Translations under genes and position numbers: made by a program
Notes under the pieces: model-generated
What the model was told of the DNA's origin: nothing
Database searches by the model: none
What the model saw: only the letters and a program-made list of their open reading frames with translations
From: Rhizoclosmatium globosum
Lineage: Eukaryota > Chytridiomycota > Chytridiomycetes > Chytridiales > Chytriomycetaceae
DNA length: 64,000 nt
Direction: 5' to 3'
Assembly (NCBI GenBank): GCA_002104985.1
Contig: MCGO01000162.1
Location: 21,452 to 85,451, forward strand
Part shown: piece by piece, positions 23,371 to 35,105 of the stretch
Layout: every line of letters begins with the position of its first letter
Position numbering within the stretch: position 1 is the first letter of the stretch

Positions 23371-23460
23371 TCAGAAAGTGAAGAAATTCAAATTGAATTG
23401 TGACCCTCATGGTTGACATTATCAAGGTCGTGTCATGTTTTCCTCTTGTGTACCGAATTT
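23371..23460 (-). ncRNA. C/D snoRNA-like unit with guide to AAAGUGAAGAAAUUCAA of LSU rRNA (intron 3)
   Basis: D box CTGA at 23371-23374, preceded on the minus strand by 17 nt (23375-23391) fully complementary to the conserved 25S/28S stretch AAAGTGAAGAAATTCAA, which precedes GCGCGGGTAAACGGCGGG in rRNA. The C box is degenerate, so the 5' limit is uncertain. Confidence 0.5.
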
Positions 23461-23635
23461 GGGATGAAGAAGGAGCAGACGAGAGGCAGGACTTACCAAT
23501 ACTATAACCAGACAACGTATTGAACTCGTTTCATTCTAGATTGCGAGAAACGTCTCTGGAAGAGCAGGGCAATTTAGAAATGATGAAATTGAAGGGGTAT
23601 TAAAGCGCCTGCTTTCTTGGGATTGGAAGAGGATA

Positions 23636-23725
23636 GATGCAAGGGGAATCAGGGAATTGTAGTTTCATTTAAAACCGTCTCGTGGCCCAAGAGCCATAAG
23701 GAAAAAGTGGTCATCATTAAGCATC
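23636..23725 (-). ncRNA. C/D snoRNA candidate (intron 2)
   Basis: Minus strand: C box ATGATGA at 23711-23717 and D box CTGA at 23649-23652, flanked by a short terminal stem GATGC/GCATC. The D-adjacent guide is AAATGAAACTACAATTC. I could not name its target from memory. Confidence 0.55.
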
Positions 23726-23911
23726 CATACGTTGATTTGAACGGGTTGGTTGATCAGAGAGACGCAAAACACACCTTTTGCTGCTAGTTCTGTACACACA
23801 GTCGGTCTGTTTCTGTCACAGAGGAACATACTTGGGGCATCTGATTGGTAGGGTCAGTAAATGATCACGAACAATTGACGAGGAGGGTATGGAAGGGGGG
23901 AGAACAAGGTG

Positions 23912-23943
23912 TCAGAGATCTTGGTGATAATGAAAGGTCATCA
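23912..23943 (-). ncRNA. C/D snoRNA core with U24-like guide (intron 1)
   Basis: Minus strand: box TGATGA (23938-23943), then CACCAAGATCT directly before box CTGA (23912-23915). The guide is complementary to the conserved large-subunit rRNA stretch AGATCTTGGTGGTAG, the target of U24/SNORD24, whose guide is ACCACCAAGATC next to its D box. The full 5' half of a U24 is not clear; a GCAGTCG/CGACTGC hairpin lies just upstream. Confidence 0.6.
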
Positions 23944-24120
23944 GTGCAGTCGCAAGCGACTGCTAAGGTACGATATATTCATCTTATACGATTGTTCATG
24001 TGCTTTTGGCCAAGAGAGGGTTTGCGGGTTGAGAGATGCTTACCATAACCGAGCTTGATCAGGACAGCTTGAACAGACAAGACTCATTCCAGTGACATTA
24101 AGGAGGGTGTTCATGATGTG

Positions 24121-25775
24121 ATGGATTTGAACACGAAAAAAGAAAAAGCGAACATGACGATTTTTAACCAAACCAAGAAAAAGGCCCGAGGCTCGTTTGA
24201 ATGCAACGTGATGCATCGAAGAAGTACGGATGCCCTTGGGGTTCTTTTGTTGTTTAACTCAGGCGACCACTCAGATTGAAGAATGAGATTGTTCTTGTGT
24301 CGTCCCAAATCGACATTGGAAAGAAGCTGCTTCCAATCCCACTCACTTTGACGGTCCTTGGCCAACTCAGAGACTCCCACGTGCGCGTAATCAACTTCAT
24401 TCAGTCAAAGATCGAGGCTTTAAATGACTTGGAATTGGCGGGTTGGTGGGACGAACGACGCTTTCTAATCGACAAATACCCGCGCTCAGTCTGGGACAAT
24501 GCGATTCGTACGCCCACTCTCTTTCTTTCTGCTCTCTTTCTTAACTGTTTCTTAACTGTTTCTTGTCCCTGACTTAGGGCATTTGATGCGGTATCAGTAC
24601 CTGTCCGAATTCATAGCCACCGCAAAGACGGGGACCGATGTCCATGAACAGAGCATTGAACTCAATGGAATCAGAAAAGACCTTGAATCAATGCAACTCC
24701 CAGACGGTCGCCCCATTTTTGTACTCCCAGACACTCCAATCTACAGCGATTTCGTCGAATTCAGGCCGAAAGACTGGTACCAACGAAGAATCAATGCTCA
24801 AACAGAGGAAGAAACAAGTGGTGAAGAGCTTCAAGTGGTTTCAGCGAATACTGGCGGGAACACCGTAACCTCAAATAGTATGAGTTCATCAACGAGGTCT
24901 GGGAAGAAACGAGGAACCTACTTTGAGGGTGTTGATGATGAATTTGAACGCGCAAAAGCTGCTTCTCTAGCAGAATCTCAAATCGGGAAGGGAAAACGAA
25001 AAGCGGTAGAGTCCTCGTCGACGCCATCGACAGCCGAAATTGTGGACCTGTGTGCTAGCGAAGACGAGGATCTCGTCGTTCCTCTTATAAAAGTCGTGAA
25101 TTCATCAGCACTTCGCACGAAACCTCAAACCGATGAGCAAAAAGCTCGCGAAGTAATGGCAAACTTCAAGTCACAGTTCGGTCAAACGAATCAAGCGCCA
25201 GATCCATTTGCTTTCCCAGCCGAGGATCCAAGTCCCCAGTCGAAGAAGGCAAAGTCAAACCGTTATGCTGCACCAGGTGCCGATGACGAAAGCGATATCA
25301 TTTCAGCAGAAGGCGACAAAACAAGTACGTGTTTCATCATTATTGAAATCCATAAATATATTGGTACTGGGCAGTTCAAAATATCATGTATCCAAGTGAA
25401 CCTTCAGTTAAACCCAAACGTCTCCTCGACCGAAACTTTGAAGCCCGTACACCCTCCTTTCCGCTCTCGCACTCAATCGTTGGAGCTGGAGAGTCTCTCT
25501 TAGGGGTTGTGGGAGCTTTCGGTAACACTTTAATGGAAACTGGTCAATCCATTGGAAGGAAAATAGCAGGAAACAGCAAAAGAGTCTCAATCTGTTTCAA
25601 ATGTGAGACAATGGTCCTCAACGATAACATTTGTTCTGCGTGTCGAATTGCGACCATCTCAGCGGGTGTTATTGAGGATGTTGGACCTGTGGATGCTGTT
25701 CAAGAAAGTCCAAAGCGGAAGACAATAAGCCCAAGGGTAAAAGTCGATGATAAGGGAATCATAGTACTGGAATAA
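24121..25775 (+). CDS. Unknown protein with C-terminal CxxC...CxxC zinc motif
   Basis: Exons 24578-25324 and 25375-25775 are sound, and 24263-24507 precedes them. The start is inferred: ATG at 24121, donor GTTTGA after 24194 and acceptor CAG at 24262 give 488 residues with frame kept. The N-terminal third is ordered (IDIGKKLLPIPLTLTVLGQL, GWWDERRFLIDKYPRSVWD, MRYQYLSEFIATA). The middle is acidic and Ser-rich, with AEIVDLCASEDED resembling a SUMO-interacting motif. The end has CFKCETMVLNDNICSACR. I do not recognise the family. It may share a promoter with the divergent snoRNA host transcript. Confidence 0.6.
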
Positions 25776-25903
25776 AAGCCATGATTCTTCAAGAATTTAG
25801 TTTTACTTAATTAGCCAAGAATGTTTGAAATACGCACCAGGTACACGGAAATAACCCTACGTTGTAAGTGACAAACTGTAATTATTCAAATAGAGAGATA
25901 AAT

Positions 25904-27614
25904 ATGGAATCAATTATGTTCTCATTGTTTTTTGGTTCACGAAATCCAACAATGCACACATCGTCAAAGTTGAAGCCGGCCTCTCCAGGCTCAACACCTC
26001 CTCGTCGAAGCTCAATATGGAGTCCTTTATACCAAGTACGTCGATTCTCAGCTCGGTTTTTGAGGAAAGAAGCTGTGCATAACCCTGCGTTTCGGTAAGT
26101 CCCTCACTCGGTTCGTTCCCTAATTCACTGTATGCTATCAGTAATCAAGACCAATACTATGCGAAAACTTTGTGGCAAGCAATCAAAGTACGCGGTACCA
26201 TTATTCCGTCTATTGCACCCGTTGTTCTTGCCGTATTCGTTCAGTCAGTTGTAGTCGCTGTTCTCTTTAAAGTCTTTGAGTTGCCAATCAATTTGGATGA
26301 TAGGTTAATCATTTCGTTTTATTGTTTTGGAAGTTAATTTGGGTTTTTGGTTCAGGATGGTCAGTATGATGGGAAGCGCGATTGCAATGCTACTTTCGTT
26401 TCGAACGAACCGCAGTTTCGAGCGATACAATCAAGGATCACAACTGTGGACTAATTTGGCAACTCAGGTTAATATGAATTTCTTCGCGGACTGTAGTCGT
26501 CATTTTCCTTACCCAAATCACAGATCCGTCACTCTTCACGCTTCATTTGGACAAATATTAACACTACAACTGAAGACGCACAAGAAGAAAAGAAACGAAT
26601 CATGAAACTCCTCCTCGCAACCGCAGTTGCCACAAAACACGCGCTTCGTGGCGTAGATCCATACCTATTCCAAGACCTCAACCAACTCCTCCCCGCCGAT
26701 TTCACCACAACCGGTCAACAAACTCCCCGCCTTCGCCGACCCATCAATCTACTTACAACAGTCGGCAGTGCACCATCGCTCTCAAACTCCATCGACAACA
26801 TGTTCAAGCAACAAGAATCCCCTGTCGGCACACCAACAAAGCGCCACAGCATCCCCTTAGAAAACTTTGAAATGCCACCCCCACTACCCCCGAAATTCTC
26901 CATGAACACTGCACCACGCACACGTCGAGCCTCCTTCTCCCCAACATCCCCACCCCTCCCCGCATCCCTCCGTCGAAAGTGTTCAGGAAACCCAATCAAC
27001 GCACCCCTTGACATTCTCCACCATATAACATTCTACCTCCGCGCGCAACGGAAACTCGGGACACTCGCGGCTGAAGACGCGGGTCAGACGTTGGGAGCTG
27101 TTTCGGCAGCGATCGATAGCGTTACCAAGTTTGAGCAGATTTTGTATTTCCCTGTTCCGGGACGTATGAGGTTCATATTAAGCAGGTGCTTGTGTTGTAT
27201 TTTATTTTGTTGCCGTTTCAGCTTGTGAAGCCGTTGGTGAGTTGGTTTGTTTTCCTGTTTGGACTGATGGTTGTGAAATAGGGCTATGCCATGATACTCG
27301 CAACGTTCATTATGTCGATCACGTTTTTCGGGACGGATGCGATTGCGGGTGAAATCAGTGATCCATTTGGGAACGATGAAAACGACTTGCCGTTGGATTA
27401 CTTTTGTTTCAAGTTGCAAGACGACCTTGAGTACGTGATGGATCAAGGGTTTGAGGGCGTTTCGTTGGGCGTTGGGAGCAGTGATGAGGATGTTTTGGTG
27501 AGCAGTAATGGTGGCGCGGTTGGTGTTGGGAAATCAAAGTCTGGGTCTGACGCAAACAGTGCAGCGAAAGTGCAGCAGAGTGGGATATCAATGCAGCTGC
27601 GAAAGAGGAAGTGA
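25904..27614 (+). CDS. Bestrophin-like (UPF0187) anion channel, one frame break
   Basis: Exons 25904-26094, 26142-26303, 26356-26467, 26524-27236 and 27282-27614; with one added base the length is 504 codons. Hydrophobic segments and family marks: KVRGTIIPSIAPVVLAVFVQ, MLLSFRTNRSFERYNQGSQLW, a long Pro/Ser-rich insertion (about 26670-26980), then LGTLAAEDAGQTLGAVSAA, ILYFPVPG, VLVLYFILLPFQLVKPLG and GGEISDPFG-type AGEISDPFGNDENDLPLD. The frame slips at about 27162 (CCGGGACGTATG), where one missing base restores the AYEVHIKQ helix start. Predicted integral membrane protein, plasma or organelle membrane not determinable. Confidence 0.88.
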
Positions 27615-27723
27615 ATGTGAATAGGTGTTGGGTTGCAATCATTCATTTACTGACACTGCTGCACATACATCGAATAAAACTGCGCAAATACAATAAGACA
27701 CCCTCTGCAACAAACTGCCAGTC

Positions 27724-28176
<453 letters not shown>

Positions 28177-28456
28177 GATTTGATTTTTGGGGAAGTTTTA
28201 GCCACCCTTCTTAGTCAATTCTAACTATGAACTTTGGAGTCAACAAGTTCCCGAGTCAACCTAAGGAAGCCTGGGAATTCTATTGCTCGGTTGTAATAGA
28301 ATAGGGAGTACAATGTTTACATGTCACAAGCTAAGTAAGTGAAATATCTTTACAATACATAAATGCAAGATTTAATGCGCTAAACTGGCATGAAATGCTT
28401 GATTTGCACTTAACGAAACGGATTAGAATTCAGTCTCATCCAATCGAAGATAAACC

Positions 28457-29273
28457 TCACCTATCCAATTCAAAAAGCAACTGCCGAGTTTGTTCCTCTG
28501 TTAATCCATCACTCGCTTTCATTTTATGCAGCGTAATAAGCCAGTTTCTCAACCGCGTCTTGTGGATTTCGTCAAACTCCTTTGGAAGGCCTTGGATTTT
28601 GTTGAGGAATTGAATCAGATCAGAGAGAAGCGGGTGGAGTTGATCCATGGCTGTAAGATTCAGTTTTATGCAGTCCATGAGTGTAATGAAGCACTATTGT
28701 TGGTGCATAGGAGTTTTAGTTGGAATATTGAGCGGGAATCAGCCTATACACTCGACAACGAGTGTACGACACCAGGAATGTAAAGTACACACCGTTGTGA
28801 TATCCGCCACAATCTTTACATGCGCTCGCGATGATGCTCCAGAGTCGGCGACGGCATGTTCCACGGTGGCTGGCACCCCGATTTCAATGAGTCTCTTTGT
28901 AGCAGCAGGACATATTAACTGGTGCATGTAACATGATACAGTAAGCAAGGATACACTGAAATGCTTTGATAGGGTACAATGTATACCTTGTACTCGCGCA
29001 TAAACTGGTCGATATTCGTCCCCGAAGGCAGCAGGTCCCTCGCCGTTTTAAACTGGGCAATAAGACGGGTGCAGTGGGTGGTGTAGCTGCATTCAAAGTC
29101 AGCGAACCGAGCCATCCAATCCAAATTCAAAGTCGTTTTAACTCGTTCGCTGAAACCGCATCTCGAATGTACGCCTTTTCAAGCGCCTCAGTCGTGACAA
29201 GAATGCTGAACAAGTCTGCGCACGAATCAAGGTTTTCGGTTTCACGTTGCGTCAGTTTGATTATTGTGTCCAT
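28457..29273 (-). CDS. VPS28: ESCRT-I subunit VPS28
   Basis: Exons 29143-29273, 28987-29086, 28793-28918 and 28457-28693 give 197 residues with frame kept. The N-terminal core (ELFxIVVTTE-like LFSILVTTEALEKAYIRDAV, DYTTHCTRLIAQFKTA, YKLICPAATKRL) binds Vps23/Vps37. The C-terminal four-helix part (MDQLHPLLSDLIQFLNKI, WLITLHKMKASDGLTEEQ, RQLLFELDR) links to ESCRT-II/III in the family. ESCRT-I sorts ubiquitinated cargo on endosomes. The start codon is 45 bp from that of Dph6 on the other strand. Confidence 0.93.
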
Positions 29274-29318
29274 TTGAATTCGATTTGTTTGTTTTTTGAA
29301 AGAGTAGAAAAAGTAGAA

Positions 29319-31825
29319 ATGAAGGTTGTTGCTCTGCTCAGGTTTCTTGCCTTCTCTTTCTTTGCCCTTTGTCCACTTAAACTTGAGGCTAATCATGCAA
29401 TAGTGGAGGCAAAGACTCTTGCTTCAACATGATGCATTGTGTTGCAAATGGCCATGAGGTTTGACAGTAAACCTTAACACTCAAGCTTCAGCTTTACCTT
29501 ACCCTCCTCCATCTCACCCTACAGATCGTGGCTCTTGCAAACCTATACTCACAAGTATCCGAAAACAAAGAAGGTTCCCCACATCCATAAAAACTGCAAA
29601 CCAACTTCTGACATCACTCATCCAGAAATCGATTCATTCATGTACCAAACTGTTGGATCCAACGACGTTGTTCCTATGATTGCTCAATGCCTCGATTTAC
29701 CCCTCTACCGCCGCCTCATTCGCGGAACATCCCTGTCAGTCGATATGGAATACACTTCGTCTCCAAACGATGAAGTCGAAGACTTGTTTCTGCTTCTCCA
29801 AGACGTTAAAAAATCCAACCCTGATATCACTGCGATCTCAGTTGGTGCGATTCTCTCGTCATACCAACGCATTCGTGTCGAAAACGTGGCTGGGAGGTTG
29901 GGGATGACTGTATTGAGTTACTTGTGGCAAGGGAATCAACGGGAACTGGTTCAAGGAATGCTGGACACCGGGGTTGTTGCCGTTTTGGCAAAAGTAGCTG
30001 CTGTTGGACTTGATACAACACATCTCGGAAAAACTCTTGCAGAAGTGTATCCGCTACTATTGAAGCTTGAAGAGCGATTCGGCGTACACGTGTGTGGCGA
30101 AGGAGGCGAATACGAGACAGTCGTTCTTGATTGCCCACTCTTCAAGAAACGACTTGAAATCCTTGAAAAGGAAGTTGTTGTACATTCTCAAGATTCTTAT
30201 GAAGTTGTAGCGTACCTCCGGTTCAAACAGCTCCAAATCGTTGATAAATCCGAATGGGGACTCACCGAAGATCTCACGACACGTTTACTAGAATCAGGTT
30301 CCCACAACACCTTCACAACCCACGATACACGCTCCCTCGTCAAAAAATGCCAATCCGCACCTCAACACCTTCCATCCCCACCTTCTCCATCCCACCACCA
30401 TCCAACTCCTCCCCAAACCCCTCCATCAACAAAACCGGCGCCTACATCTCAATCTCAAACATTCGCGCACGTACACCCGGAACAGTGCAACAAGAAACCC
30501 ACGACTGCATGTCCCAACTCATCCACCACCTCAAAACCCACAACCTAACTCCCTCAAACATAACGTCCATGCATCTATACGTCGCCGACATGTCTGAATT
30601 CGCAGCCCTAAACGCCGTATACGGGTCCTATTTTGGCGTGAACCCGCCGACACGTGTGACTGTACAAGTCGGGTTCCCAGTTGGCGAGGAATGCCGGATT
30701 CAGATGGATTGTCTCGCGTTTGATCACGCGGAGTCTGAAAAGAAGTGGAGAAAGAGTGTGATGCATGTGCAGGGAGTGTCATATTGGGCGTAAGTGTGGA
30801 TTTTATGTAGCGGCGAAAGTTAACATGTTGTGACAGTCCTTCCAACATTGGACCGTACTCTCAAACGCACAAGTTGAACGATCACCTTCATGTTGCTGGT
30901 CAAATCGGACTTATTCCACATAAAATGACGCTTCCAGAGCTGTCCACTGACCCAACATCTCTAGACCAACTTGTCGCCGAGTCTCTCATTTGCTTCAACA
31001 ATCTGTCTGCGATCGCTGATGTTCAAGGTGTTAAGTTTCCAGAAGATATCGCTGGTGTCGTTTGTTTTGTAAGGAGGGTTGAGTTGTTGAATGCTGTTCG
31101 GGTGCTTTGTGAAGAAAAGATTGAGGTGAGTCTAGTTCACCAAAAGGTAGCCGGGTTGGCACTTAAACCACAAGACCGTAGGGCTTCAACAAAGTTTCAA
31201 GCTTGTTTTTGGTTGTACCTGTCTTGCCAAGGTCTTGCGCTGTTGAGTACCAAGTACTGTTCCAAAGTCCGAATGATTTGATTGTTGAGGATGATGATGA
31301 TGACGATGAAGGAAATGCTGTTGTACTACCAAAAATTGCCCAAGTCTTACGAGGTGTGTGTTTCATTTTTCTGGTATTTTCTTGTTATTGACAAGTAAGT
31401 AGAATCGAAAACTGCTGTTCTAAATGGAGACACAAGTATTAACGCTACCGTTTCAAGCTGGTTACGCGGATCTATGACATGTGTGACTGGTGTTCTATCA
31501 GTTTCAGGTATGGGAAATTGTCTCGTCAATGTTGTGACATTAATGCCTCATCTCAGATGGAGCCTCTTCTATCGAGCAAAATCATGTAAACCTTCTCATG
31601 GCGCCTCTCGTTGAAGTCCTTCAATCCACATTCTCAAAACTGAAGGCAGAACCAGTTGTAATCAAATTCTTTCATCGAAAAGAGATTTCAAGAGAAATCA
31701 TTTCGACGTCTGTTGCTCCTTATTTCAAGTGTGGGATTTCTATTGTCCCAGTGGATGCTGTCGGAGTAGAAGGTGAAGGTTGTGGATTGGTTGGAGTCCA
31801 TGTTGTGTTTCCACATCGTTCATAA
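29319..31825 (+). CDS. DPH6: Diphthine-ammonia ligase Dph6 with two RidA-like domains, one frame break
   Basis: Makes diphthamide on eEF2 by ATP-dependent amidation. Eight exons: 29319-29341, 29404-29458, 29525-29573, 29626-30789, 30837-31125, 31182-31353, 31403-31507, 31557-31825. The PP-loop (LLSGGKDSCFN) is assembled across intron 1. EIDSFMYQTVG and CGEGGEYETVVLDCPLF mark the ATPase domain. Two YjgF/RidA-like domains follow (GAYISISNIRA ... VTVQVGFP; GPYSQTHKLNDHLHVAGQIGLIP ... VVPVLPR), as in fungal Dph6. The frame slips in an A6 run at 30342-30347. With one A added the total is 709 codons. Exon 1 is only 23 nt. Confidence 0.92.
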
Positions 31826-31932
31826 CGCAGATTTAATAAATAAGTTACGAAACTATGCTCAAAGTTTACACGGGTTTATTGAATACAAAATCATCGACAA
31901 TTAGGAACTAGAAGAAAACAACATTGATGTAA

Positions 31933-33438
31933 TCACATAAACGCCATGGCAGGTTGTTGCTGCTGCATCCCTTGCTGTTGCTGCTCCTGATCCCTCGGCA
32001 CCCGATTATACAAATAGTCATCACTCTCCGGAAACAAACTGGCAAAGAAATCATGCACAAAGTAGTACACCTCCTGAAACAAACTCGGTTCCCAATGCCC
32101 ACCAGTCTCCAACGCAACCTGCTGCTGCACTGCTGCAACAACAGACGCACGCCGTTGTTGTTGGGCAGGAAGGACAGGGTATTGTTGGATCCACCATGCA
32201 CGGAGTTGGAAGAGCCAGAAGAGTGATGCGGCTGAAATGATAATCATGGACCTGTTTGTGATTTTCCCGCGTGTGATCATGTAGACGAGGAAGCAGAGTT
32301 TGATGAGAAGGTACACTGGGTGTTCGACGCGTCGGCGGAGGGCTATTTGGAGGGCTGCATCGTTGTTTGCGCCTTGCACGCCGGCAGCTGTGTAAGAGGG
32401 GGAAAAGAGTTAGGCAATTCGTTACGACGATAAAAGAAACTATTGATGAATCCTCACCTGCGAGGGCTTGCTGTTGTTGTTGAACTGCAAGGAGAGCTGC
32501 TGCATCCCCGAATTCATCGTCATCGTGGTCGGCAAATAGATTTTGAAGGAAACCTGCTAGGTTTCCTGCGATTCCTCGAGGGGTTGTGGCTGCTGTTGTT
32601 GTTGAGGTGGTTGTGCAGGCTGTGGAGGTTGTGGAGCGGGGAGTGCTGCTTGAAGAGGCTGCAGAGTAGCAGGTGCGACAGCAGGGGTACGAGTGGGACT
32701 TGGAGGAGATGGTACAGGTGCAGTTATGGAAGGAGTGGGGGAAGGTAGTTCAATCGAACGGGGAGTCTGTTGGATAACATTTGAAGTTGAAGATGAGACA
32801 GGGATAGATGATGAAGAGGCCGTCGTAGATGCAATATTGGATTGTTGTGGTTGTTGTGGCACTTGTGAGTGGAGGGAGGCACCACCATTTGGAGCAAGTG
32901 AGGCTTCCCACTAATAGAATCCCAGGTTAGAATAAGCACCTTCTCAACTAAAAGCACACGTACTCCACGAGAACAACGACTGGAGGGGGCAAAGCAAGTG
33001 ACAGTTCGAACCGCCTAACCATATCGTCCATGTGACTCTTCAAGTGATCCTCCTTCATCAATTCCTTCTTCTTCTTCTCGTCCGTCTTTCCTCCACCAAC
33101 ACCAGCACCAGCACCAACAACCGAACCCGAACCCGAATCAACCACGGCCACAACCAAGTGCACCACGCCAACCAAGTCGCCGACTTTGTCCGAATCGCAA
33201 ACCAGTTTTCCGGCGCAGACGAGGCGCTGCGACGACGGCGGCGGGCGCAGCGGATGCGCCACAAAAAGATGCGCTTTGAATTCGGCGGCCGTTGCTTTTG
33301 GACAAAGGTTAGTTGTTTGCTTAGTCAACTCTCTCGCTCTCTCGGCTTACTATTCACGGGCACTGTCGCGGTGAAGTCGGCTTGGTCCGATGCCGCTGTC
33401 TTGATGGTGATGGAAATCGTCGATGGGGTTGACGTCAT
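31933..33438 (-). CDS. HERP/Usa1-like ubiquitin-like-domain ER protein, one frame break
   Basis: Exons 33351-33438, 32960-33294, 32458-32910 and 31933-32387. The N-terminus is ubiquitin-like (ISITIKTAASDQADFTATVPV, QRLVCAGKLV). A Gly/Val repeat, a coiled segment (KTDEKKKKELMKEDHLKSHM) and a Pro/Gln-rich linker follow. Then AGNLAGFLQNLFADHDDDE and HPVYLLIKLCFLVYMITRG lead into hydrophobic segments (SMIIISAASLFWLFQL). This order matches HERPUD1-type ERAD scaffold proteins. At about 32580, in a CCCC run on the coding strand, one missing base ends the frame early; adding it gives 444 codons. Family call is by layout and short motifs. Confidence 0.7.
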
Positions 33439-33641
33439 TGTTTGCGAACAAGGTTTTGCGACGTGGCGATACAACTTACAATATCACAAACAAAACAAGA
33501 TCGGTGAAGGCATCTTCTTTCGACCTTCGTTCAAAAAGCTCAACACTGAGAAAGTTAGATGCTCTGGCCAGAAGTCCACCATCCACCAACACAACTCCGC
33601 CCTTTCTCCTTCAACCGGCTAGGAACAACTCCAAAACGTAT

Positions 33642-33713
33642 TGCCCATTGGCGGGATTGATCCACCGACCTTTGCATTACAAGTGCAACGCTCTACCACT
33701 GAGCTAAACGGGC
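33642..33713 (-). tRNA. tRNA-Thr(TGT), copy 2
   Basis: Identical over all 72 positions to the copy at 3229-3300, same cloverleaf and anticodon TGT. The flanks differ. Lies upstream of the HERP-like gene. Confidence 0.93.
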
Positions 33714-34278
33714 TGGACATTTGATCATAAACAAACATATCGCCGTACAAAACGCTACTGTCTTAAAACAATCATCAAATATGTATGAAATTGTCAATTG
33801 ATCGGTATTCTCTAAGGCCGTTGGTATTTCAATGGTGAATCAATAGAGAGGAGCAATACAGTGTTCCCTTAGTCTTATGAAGTATGCGGCAGTGTTTCTT
33901 AAAAATACGGATGTAAAGAGTGATTGTTTAAAACTTTGGACAAGTTTTGTTGATGGTGCATACGTGAGCGAAATCATATCGCCTGAATCAAGAAGACAAA
34001 TCAACTTTGCAGCCACTTTTTAATTCTTATCACTGGAAACTAGAAACGAAGATTTTCATTATACGTGTCTTTTCTTGTGCATCTGTGAAGTGACGATGTA
34101 CGTTTCTTGAACTGCGTATGTGAGGTGACGAGTATAAATTCACTAAGACGCAGATAGAAGCAAGAGAAATCATTTCAACGGATATAATGCAAATTTATTT
34201 TATATTTTTATTATTTCATCTCTATACATTGCCTCAGTGGCAACCAGAATTTGAAGTAATACTATCGACATAAACTTA
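33714..34278. other. Intergenic, AT-rich, nothing recognised
   Basis: Between two tRNA genes. No ORF with recognisable content and no repeat that recurs in the window. Confidence 0.5.
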
Positions 34279-34353
34279 GGTTCCGTGGTGTAGTTGGTTT
34301 ATCACACCAGTCTAACACACTGGTGGTCCCCAGTTCGAGCCTGGGCGGAGCCA
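34279..34353 (+). tRNA. tRNA-Val(AAC)
   Basis: Acceptor stem GGTTCCG/CGGAGCC, discriminator A, D arm GTGT/ATCAC region, anticodon stem CCAGT/ACTGG with loop CTAACAC (anticodon AAC), and T arm CCCAG-TTCGAGC-CTGGG. No intron. A CTTTT run follows, suitable for Pol III termination. Confidence 0.94.
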
Positions 34354-34861
34354 CGCTTTTGCACTGTATGAGTGTGAGGGGTAGTTGTGGGTGCAGAAGT
34401 GTTGATTATGCATGGATTGGAATTAGGTGAAGGAGGGAATATCTAGCACCTCTCAGCACAAATTGAATGTCTTTCTGTTTAATAGAATCTTAATTGCATG
34501 AGATTTGTTGCCTCATAAGCTGTGTATCGGACTGTCCGACTTGGCGCACGTTATCATTTGGAAGAAAATCTTGGCAGGAATCACGCGTAATTCAACGAAA
34601 TAGCGCCTTAATGTGCTATATAGTATATCATAGAACTGGACTGAATCAGAAATTTCAGCTGTGGATCTGTGGATGGGACCAATTGCAGCTCATTCCGCTT
34701 AATACGACGTCGCGGTATAAGTCCTCAATGAATCTACTACCGCATCCTAATTTTGATTCTTAATTACATTTTCGTATGGTAAGGGCACATATGTGCCAGG
34801 AAGAACTTAGAATCAAACTTGAATACACATCAACTCCAATATTCCCAGCTAACGAAAAACG
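34354..34861. other. Intergenic, nothing recognised
   Basis: Separates tRNA-Val and tRNA-Ala. One short ORF (34494-34763) has no recognisable content. Confidence 0.5.
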
Positions 34862-34933
34862 TGGAGTCACAGGGGATTGAACCCTGGGCCTCATGCATGC
34901 GAAGCAGGCGCTCTACCACTGAGCTATAACCCC
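34862..34933 (-). tRNA. tRNA-Ala(CGC)
   Basis: Acceptor stem GGGGTTA/TGACTCC, discriminator A, D arm GCTC/GAGC, anticodon stem CCTGC/GCATG (one mismatch) with loop TTCGCAT (anticodon CGC), and T arm CAGGG-TTCAATC-CCCTG. No intron. Confidence 0.92.
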
Positions 34934-35105
34934 TGTTGGACTGGGTTCGTGAAGAGAGTTATGTTTTCAGTATCTACAGTAGAAATGGCATTGAGACCTG
35001 ATTTATTGCATACTGCATCTCATTTAGTGCATTAGGAAAATAACTCAGTGTAGAACCTGTGTTGGAAAGGAATTTAAGGTTTTAGTTCAACTTCAAAACA
35101 ACAAC

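Larger units (their letters stand above)
21700..24110 (-). ncRNA. Apparent snoRNA host transcript, about ten exons
   Basis: No protein ORF of note, but regularly spaced splice sites on the minus strand. Exons read: about 24044-24110, 23832-23840 (9 nt, doubtful), 23497-23555, 23243-23301, 23009-23060, 22726-22784, 22448-22507, 22191-22241, 21948-22006, and a last exon from about 21755 with an AATAAA. Donors are GTAAGC, GTATGT, GTAAGT, GTATGC, GTAAAT, GTGAGT, GTTAGT, GTTCGT and GTTTGT. Five internal exons are 59 or 60 nt. Each intron of about 180-280 nt holds a snoRNA-like unit. This is the layout of UHG/GAS5-type host genes. The transcript diverges from the coding gene at about 24121. Confidence 0.68.

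Noticed and set aside
30342..30347. Programmed frameshift in the A6 run of Dph6
   Set aside because: The same kind of one-base loss occurs in many unrelated genes here, so a consensus error is simpler. No slippery heptamer with a downstream structure is evident.
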